Notes under the pieces: generated by a model
Database searches by the model: none
What the model was told of the DNA's origin: nothing
What the model saw: the letters and a program-made list of their open reading frames with translations, nothing else
Shown here: positions 3,978 to 6,689 of the stretch, piece by piece
Layout: every line of letters begins with the position of its first letter
Position numbering within the stretch: position 1 is the stretch's first letter
From: Candidatus Borrarchaeota archaeon
GTDB taxonomy: Archaea; Asgardarchaeota; Sifarchaeia; Borrarchaeales; Borrarchaeaceae
Direction of reading: 5' to 3'
Length of the DNA: 6,689 nucleotides
Assembly: GCA_016840645.1 (NCBI GenBank)
Contig: JAEORY010000219.1
Coordinates: 1-6,689 of the forward strand
Position numbers and translations under genes: made by a program

Positions 3978-4415
3978 ATGAAAATTAAGAAATCACAACT
4001 CAGAAAAATTCTCAAAGAAGAACTTGCAAAAATTCTCAAAGAAGGAGAAGTTATAGATTTATACTCAGATCCTTTTCCAGAAATACCCGATAGCGAAATG
4101 GACAGAAAGACAAAAGAACGTATTGCGAGTATGGCGTTACCTTATTCTTTAGACGCTGAAGTTAATGATCTAGAATGGAGCATATCAAATATCTTGAACA
4201 ACAGAGCCGAAATTTTAACTAAAAATGAATTATATAGCTGGCTTAAAGATATTCATTCTTTTAAGCATCCAAAAGCATTTGATATAGCAATTCACAATTT
4301 GCTGATGCGTTCAGAGATTTTCTATAGCAAAAAGACTAAAGAATACTTTGGCAAACAGTTTAGAGACTCTTTTCCATCCGAGAAAATTCTTCCGCTTTCA
4401 TATTACAGAAAATAG
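3978..4415 (+). CDS. Putative late, capsid-targeted internal protein (145 aa)
   Basis: This is the only plus-strand gene. The first 22 residues form a basic amphipathic helix with a duplicated K-I-L-K-E (10-14 and 18-22), ending L-K-E|G at 20-23. T4 prohead protease gp21 cuts after [L/I]-x-E before a small residue, and T4 internal proteins use such an N-terminal tag for packaging into the capsid. The remainder (23-145) is soluble and helical, with an acidic P-F-P-E-I-P-D-S-E start, W-S-I-S-N-I-L-N-N-R-A-E (59-70) and a basic end; I recognise no domain. The ATG at 3978 is preferred to GTG 3954, which would lie only a few bases from the predicted transcript start. GGGA at 3964-3967 is a weak ribosome site. 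Gene real, high confidence; packaging role inferred. Confidence 0.8.
   Translation: MKIKKSQLRKILKEELAKILKEGEVIDLYSDPFPEIPDSEMDRKTKERIASMALPYSLDAEVNDLEWSISNILNNRAEILTKNELYSWLKDIHSFKHPKAFDIAIHNLLMRSEIFYSKKTKEYFGKQFRDSFPSEKILPLSYYRK
4004..4044 (+). repeat. In-frame 24-bp tandem duplication in the targeting helix
   Basis: The same 17 bases, coding for K-I-L-K-E and flanks, occur perfectly at 4004-4020 and 4028-4044. The 24-base offset is exactly eight codons. The second copy is followed by Gly rather than Glu, and this gives the L-K-E|G site. Perfect identity at DNA level suggests a recent duplication or selection on the nucleotide sequence. Confidence 0.8.
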
Positions 4416-4446
4416 CTTACAAGAAAAATGGATAAAAATAGAAAGT

Positions 4447-6063
4447 CTACTTAACTAGACACTCATGAAAACCAGCTGGGAACACATCTTTGTTCTGGCT
4501 GTAAAAACGTTTCCAGTCGCTGTCAAGAATATAAGTAACGGCATTGTCGTCCATTGATCTAACACTTCTGCCGTATGCCTGAACAATCGTCATTGCAGTT
4601 TGCATAGGATACCACTTTTCATTCTTATTCATTCGCTTTCTAATAATTGGATCACCCAGATAAGGATAGGGTACCTTAACAATGATCTGAAATCGAGAAG
4701 CGTCACCTTTTAAGTCTACCCCTTCTGTCATTGAAGGCGTCAAAAGAACAGTAGGCTCTTTTGAAGTAATATGCTTATGAAGAATTTCGTCTCGATTATC
4801 ACTATTGTGTGTAAGAATCCGCTTCGATCGAACTGCCTTTTTTAAGTAGTTAGCAATTTTGTATGTATGACAGTGAATAATACCCTTTTCACCTTTATGC
4901 TCTGCCAGAATTGCCTTGACAGCGTCCTTAGCACGAGGCAAGGTAAAGTCAATTACCTTGGCACTAAAGCTTCCAATATTAGCATGAATAATAGGACGAT
5001 TTTCCACAGGAAAGGGTGACGCGATGCTAATTGAATCATAGTCGTCTTCAGCAATACCCATTGACTTAGCAAAACCTTTCGCGTTAAGAATTGTTGCAGA
5101 CATGAGCAGGACCTTTCGACCCATTCGGAAAAGATACGTCTCTGCATACTTTGATACATCAATCGCACGATAAGTTACACGAACATAACCGCGTTTCTCA
5201 GTCTCACCGACTTCCATTACCCAGTTGTCTGAAGAATAGTCTTCCAAGAAAAGCGTAAGTTTGTTTGAGTGAGACTTGAGCATATCGTACTTCAAAGCAA
5301 TTGCTGCCAAATCTTTTACACGAGACTTGAGACCGAGATTTTCTAGCTGCTGCTCAAAGTAAAGAATCTGCTTCTGCAACTTTGGATTATAGACATCGCG
5401 AAGCCATTTGTAAAAAGCGACAGGAGTAATCTTTCCAGGCCACTTGCATTTAACAACTTTGTCGCAAAAGTACTGGCTTACAGAAATCTCAACAAACTTT
5501 GTAAGAACAGACTCAGCATTGTGAGCCTCGTCTACAACTAAGAAGTTACGAGGAGTAATCTTTCCAGAATAAGTTGACTCCATAATAAAGTAAGGAAAGT
5601 TTGTTACTGATTCTGGAGATTCCAGAAAGAGCTTTTTTTCACGCTTATAAAGACAATCAGCAGTGCACTTCTTAAAAAATCTCGAAGACTTATCTTCTGT
5701 TCTAAGCATCTGTTGGCTAGTGCGACAGTCATTTTTCTTGTGATACTCGCACTGATAGTTTTTAGAAGAGTAAACTGACGTCATCTTTCCGTTCGGATGC
5801 CCGAAGTCATTTTCGTATTGCTCTTGAAGAACTCGCTGAGTTGTCAGGAAATAGGATCCTCTTGTAAACTCTTCGGAATGAGAAAGTTGTTCGTTCAAGA
5901 CTCGAGCCAGAGTCAATCCAATTGCAGACTTACCTACCCCTGTTCCTGCTTCAAGAATAAAAAACTTTTTGTCATTTTTCAAGAAAGCTTTAAGTGCGGC
6001 TTCAATTGCCTGTTCTTGCTCTGGTCGTGGAACAGGATACGGAAAATGTTTACTAATATCCAA
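4447..6063 (-). CDS. Fe-S XPD/DinG-type superfamily 2 helicase (538 aa)
   Basis: This should be an ATP-driven 5'-3' DNA helicase of the Rad3/XPD/DinG group. Motifs in order: Q/R-rich lead-in (P-R-P-E-Q-E-Q, 12-18); Walker A E-A-G-T-G-V-G-K-S (38-46); four Cys at 105, 113, 133 and 137 (C-x7-C-x19-C-x3-C) fitting the 4Fe-4S cluster; V-V-D-E-A-H (176-181); L-M-S-A-T (320-324); M-T-E-G-V-D-L (445-451); Q-A-Y-G-R-S-V-R (495-502). All catalytic motifs are intact. It is shorter than E. coli DinG (716 aa), and the DEAH-to-SAT region (about 140 residues) leaves little room for a full Arch domain. The start is TTG (6061-6063), with AGGAG (6071-6075) seven bases upstream and a promoter directly before it. 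Likely roles are repair, recombination or R-loop removal; the exact pathway is not shown. Confidence 0.93.
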   Translation of the reverse strand: MDISKHFPYPVPRPEQEQAIEAALKAFLKNDKKFFILEAGTGVGKSAIGLTLARVLNEQLSHSEEFTRGSYFLTTQRVLQEQYENDFGHPNGKMTSVYSSKNYQCEYHKKNDCRTSQQMLRTEDKSSRFFKKCTADCLYKREKKLFLESPESVTNFPYFIMESTYSGKITPRNFLVVDEAHNAESVLTKFVEISVSQYFCDKVVKCKWPGKITPVAFYKWLRDVYNPKLQKQILYFEQQLENLGLKSRVKDLAAIALKYDMLKSHSNKLTLFLEDYSSDNWVMEVGETEKRGYVRVTYRAIDVSKYAETYLFRMGRKVLLMSATILNAKGFAKSMGIAEDDYDSISIASPFPVENRPIIHANIGSFSAKVIDFTLPRAKDAVKAILAEHKGEKGIIHCHTYKIANYLKKAVRSKRILTHNSDNRDEILHKHITSKEPTVLLTPSMTEGVDLKGDASRFQIIVKVPYPYLGDPIIRKRMNKNEKWYPMQTAMTIVQAYGRSVRSMDDNAVTYILDSDWKRFYSQNKDVFPAGFHECLVK

Positions 6064-6085
6064 AGTGAATCTCCTATGCTACACT

Positions 6086-6113
6086 ATTATAGTTTACATA
6101 AGTAAGATTTACA
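6086..6113 (-). promoter_or_regulatory. Sigma70-like early promoter for the helicase (P3)
   Basis: On the minus strand, TATAAT (6086-6091) follows a 16-base spacer from TGTAAA (6108-6113) preceded by G. A second TGTAAA (6093-6098) lies 15 bases further along within the spacer, giving a direct repeat that could be an operator. The -35 begins two bases after the upstream gene's stop. The predicted start near 6079 leaves a leader of about 16 bases holding AGGAG. Confidence 0.65.
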
Positions 6114-6115
6114 CA

Positions 6116-6436
6116 CTAAATTCTTTCTAGAAAACCTATTTTGTCTGTGGTCTGTCTTGCACCGCGGTGGCGCAAATAAGTTACAAATTCACTACTTGTC
6201 GCTCCGCTAAATTTTATTTCTTTTAATGATATTCTAGAATATCCAGCTTTCATTCTGCGCTTAAGGTAGATGGAATTAATTCTAATGACTCCCTCTTCGT
6301 CTTTTTTAAAAGTAGTAATAAACTCTAAGAATTTAATCTGAGATGACTTTTTAATTCCTGTTTTACTTTTGATGATCCCAAGCATAGATTCTTGAACTAG
6401 CTCTTCTATTGTAGATCTAGGTGAATGACCAAACAT
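6116..6436 (-). CDS. Unrecognised basic protein (106 aa)
   Basis: I do not recognise this protein. The N-terminal half is helical (E-E-L-V-Q-E-S-M-L-G-I-I-K, about 11-23). The middle has F-L-E-F-I-T-T-F-K-K-D-E-E-G-V-I-R-I-N-S-I-Y-L (36-58 region). A basic stretch follows (L-K-R-R-M-K-A-G-Y), and the end has Y-L-R-H-R-G-A-R-Q. Net charge is positive and no membrane segment is seen, so nucleic-acid contact is possible but unproven. The ATG (6434-6436) has a strong AAGGAG (6445-6450) eight bases upstream. It follows the YkuK-like gene by 18 bases and is probably cotranscribed with it. Promoter P3 begins just past its TAG. Confidence 0.8.
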   Translation of the reverse strand: MFGHSPRSTIEELVQESMLGIIKSKTGIKKSSQIKFLEFITTFKKDEEGVIRINSIYLKRRMKAGYSRISLKEIKFSGATSSEFVTYLRHRGARQTTDKIGFLERI

Positions 6437-6454
6437 TGGCGGGGCTCCTTGTAT

Positions 6455-6689
6455 TTATTTTGTATGATTGTCTGCAATGGACGATGAAGCCCAAGAATCA
6501 GGCTTTACTTTTAAATCGTAACCCATGCCAGTTACCCAACCTGACACAGAAGACATCATCATTCTCGTCTTATTTTCTTTATTTCTTCCGATGTCTACGT
6601 GTAGTTCGATAGGCGTCTTCGGTGAAAGTTCATTTATTTTTTGAGCGGCTTGAACTGATAGATTAACTTCTTCATTTATTTTATTTTTA
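6455..6689 (-). CDS. C-terminal part of YkuK/DUF458-like RNase H-fold protein (partial)
   Basis: The last 77 residues of a gene entering from the right edge are present; the start lies outside. The segment has I-E-L-H-V-D-I-G-R-N (27-36), then S-G-W-V-T-G-M-G-Y (49-57) and K-P-D-S-W-A-S-S-S-I-A-D (62-73). These match the C-terminal signature of the ribonuclease H-like family typified by Bacillus YkuK (PF04308). The Asp residues in V-D-I-G and in K-P-D/A-D would be candidate metal ligands of an RNase H fold, but the family's biochemical role is not well defined. The TAA is at 6455-6457, and the next gene's ribosome site lies immediately downstream. The assignment rests on remembered family motifs. 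Confidence 0.75.
   Translation of the reverse strand, partial: KNKINEEVNLSVQAAQKINELSPKTPIELHVDIGRNKENKTRMMMSSVSGWVTGMGYDLKVKPDSWASSSIADNHTK

Noticed and set aside
4416..4446. Terminator between the convergent plus-strand gene and the helicase
   Set aside because: The 31 bases are A-rich with no hairpin of usable stem length.
4953..5168. Minus-strand frame inside the helicase gene
   Set aside because: It is a shadow of the helicase frame, which carries all the motifs.
6445..6459. AATAAATA on the minus strand as a late promoter before the 6116-6436 gene
   Set aside because: It has one mismatch to the late box, and initiation would start at or inside the ribosome site.
5797..6612. Plus-strand open frames at 5797-6105 and 6421-6612
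   Set aside because: They are antisense to the helicase, and to the two genes at the right edge, respectively; no start signals.
1..6689. tRNA genes, CRISPR array, insertion sequences or attachment sites
   Set aside because: No cloverleaf, regular repeat-spacer series, transposase motif or flanking target duplication was found on reading both strands.

Overview
The window looks like an early/accessory region of a large T4-like tailed phage genome, probably from a Gram-negative and perhaps marine host. The evidence is as follows. The DNA is A/T-rich. Small, unfamiliar, overlapping genes are packed almost entirely on the minus strand. One lone plus-strand gene sits behind an exact T4-type late promoter box (TATAAATA). 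The recognisable genes are enzymes common in large phages: a TilS-like PP-loop protein, an Fe-S XPD/DinG-type helicase and a YkuK-like RNase H-fold protein. Assignment to a T4-like phage is inference; no capsid, tail or replisome gene lies in the window.

Layout on the minus strand, in the direction of transcription (right to left). At the right edge is the C-terminal end of a YkuK/DUF458-like protein (6455-6689), then an unrecognised 106-aa protein (6116-6436). A promoter (6086-6113) then leads into a 538-aa Rad3/XPD/DinG-type helicase (4447-6063). Next comes the only plus-strand gene (3978-4415), convergent with the helicase. Its late promoter (3937-3944) is interlocked with a sigma70-like promoter (3946-3973) firing the other way. 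That promoter should drive a tightly packed run: tilS-like (3308-3925), a small basic-core protein (3124-3327), a small membrane protein (2902-3105), a Lys-rich 79-aa protein (2691-2930), a stand-alone PAS-domain protein (2162-2677) and a coiled-coil/membrane-anchor protein (1839-2165). A third promoter (1799-1826) starts the last run: two nested short genes (1603-1773, 1458-1625), an acidic 127-aa protein (1073-1456), a VOC/glyoxalase-fold protein (735-1073) and four small genes (560-760, 331-570, 246-464, 61-249). A fourth promoter (43-70) serves a gene that begins at base 15 and leaves the window.

Two regulatory signatures stand out. Four minus-strand promoters share the architecture RTGYAMA, 16-bp spacer, TATWAT, which reads as a phage early-promoter class. 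The plus-strand gene combines the late box with an N-terminal basic amphipathic helix, duplicated at DNA level, that ends in an L-K-E|G tetrapeptide fitting the T4 prohead-protease cleavage rule. I infer that it encodes an internal protein packaged in the capsid. No tRNA, rRNA, CRISPR array, insertion sequence or convincing intrinsic terminator was seen. The largest stretches without a coding call are under 70 bases.
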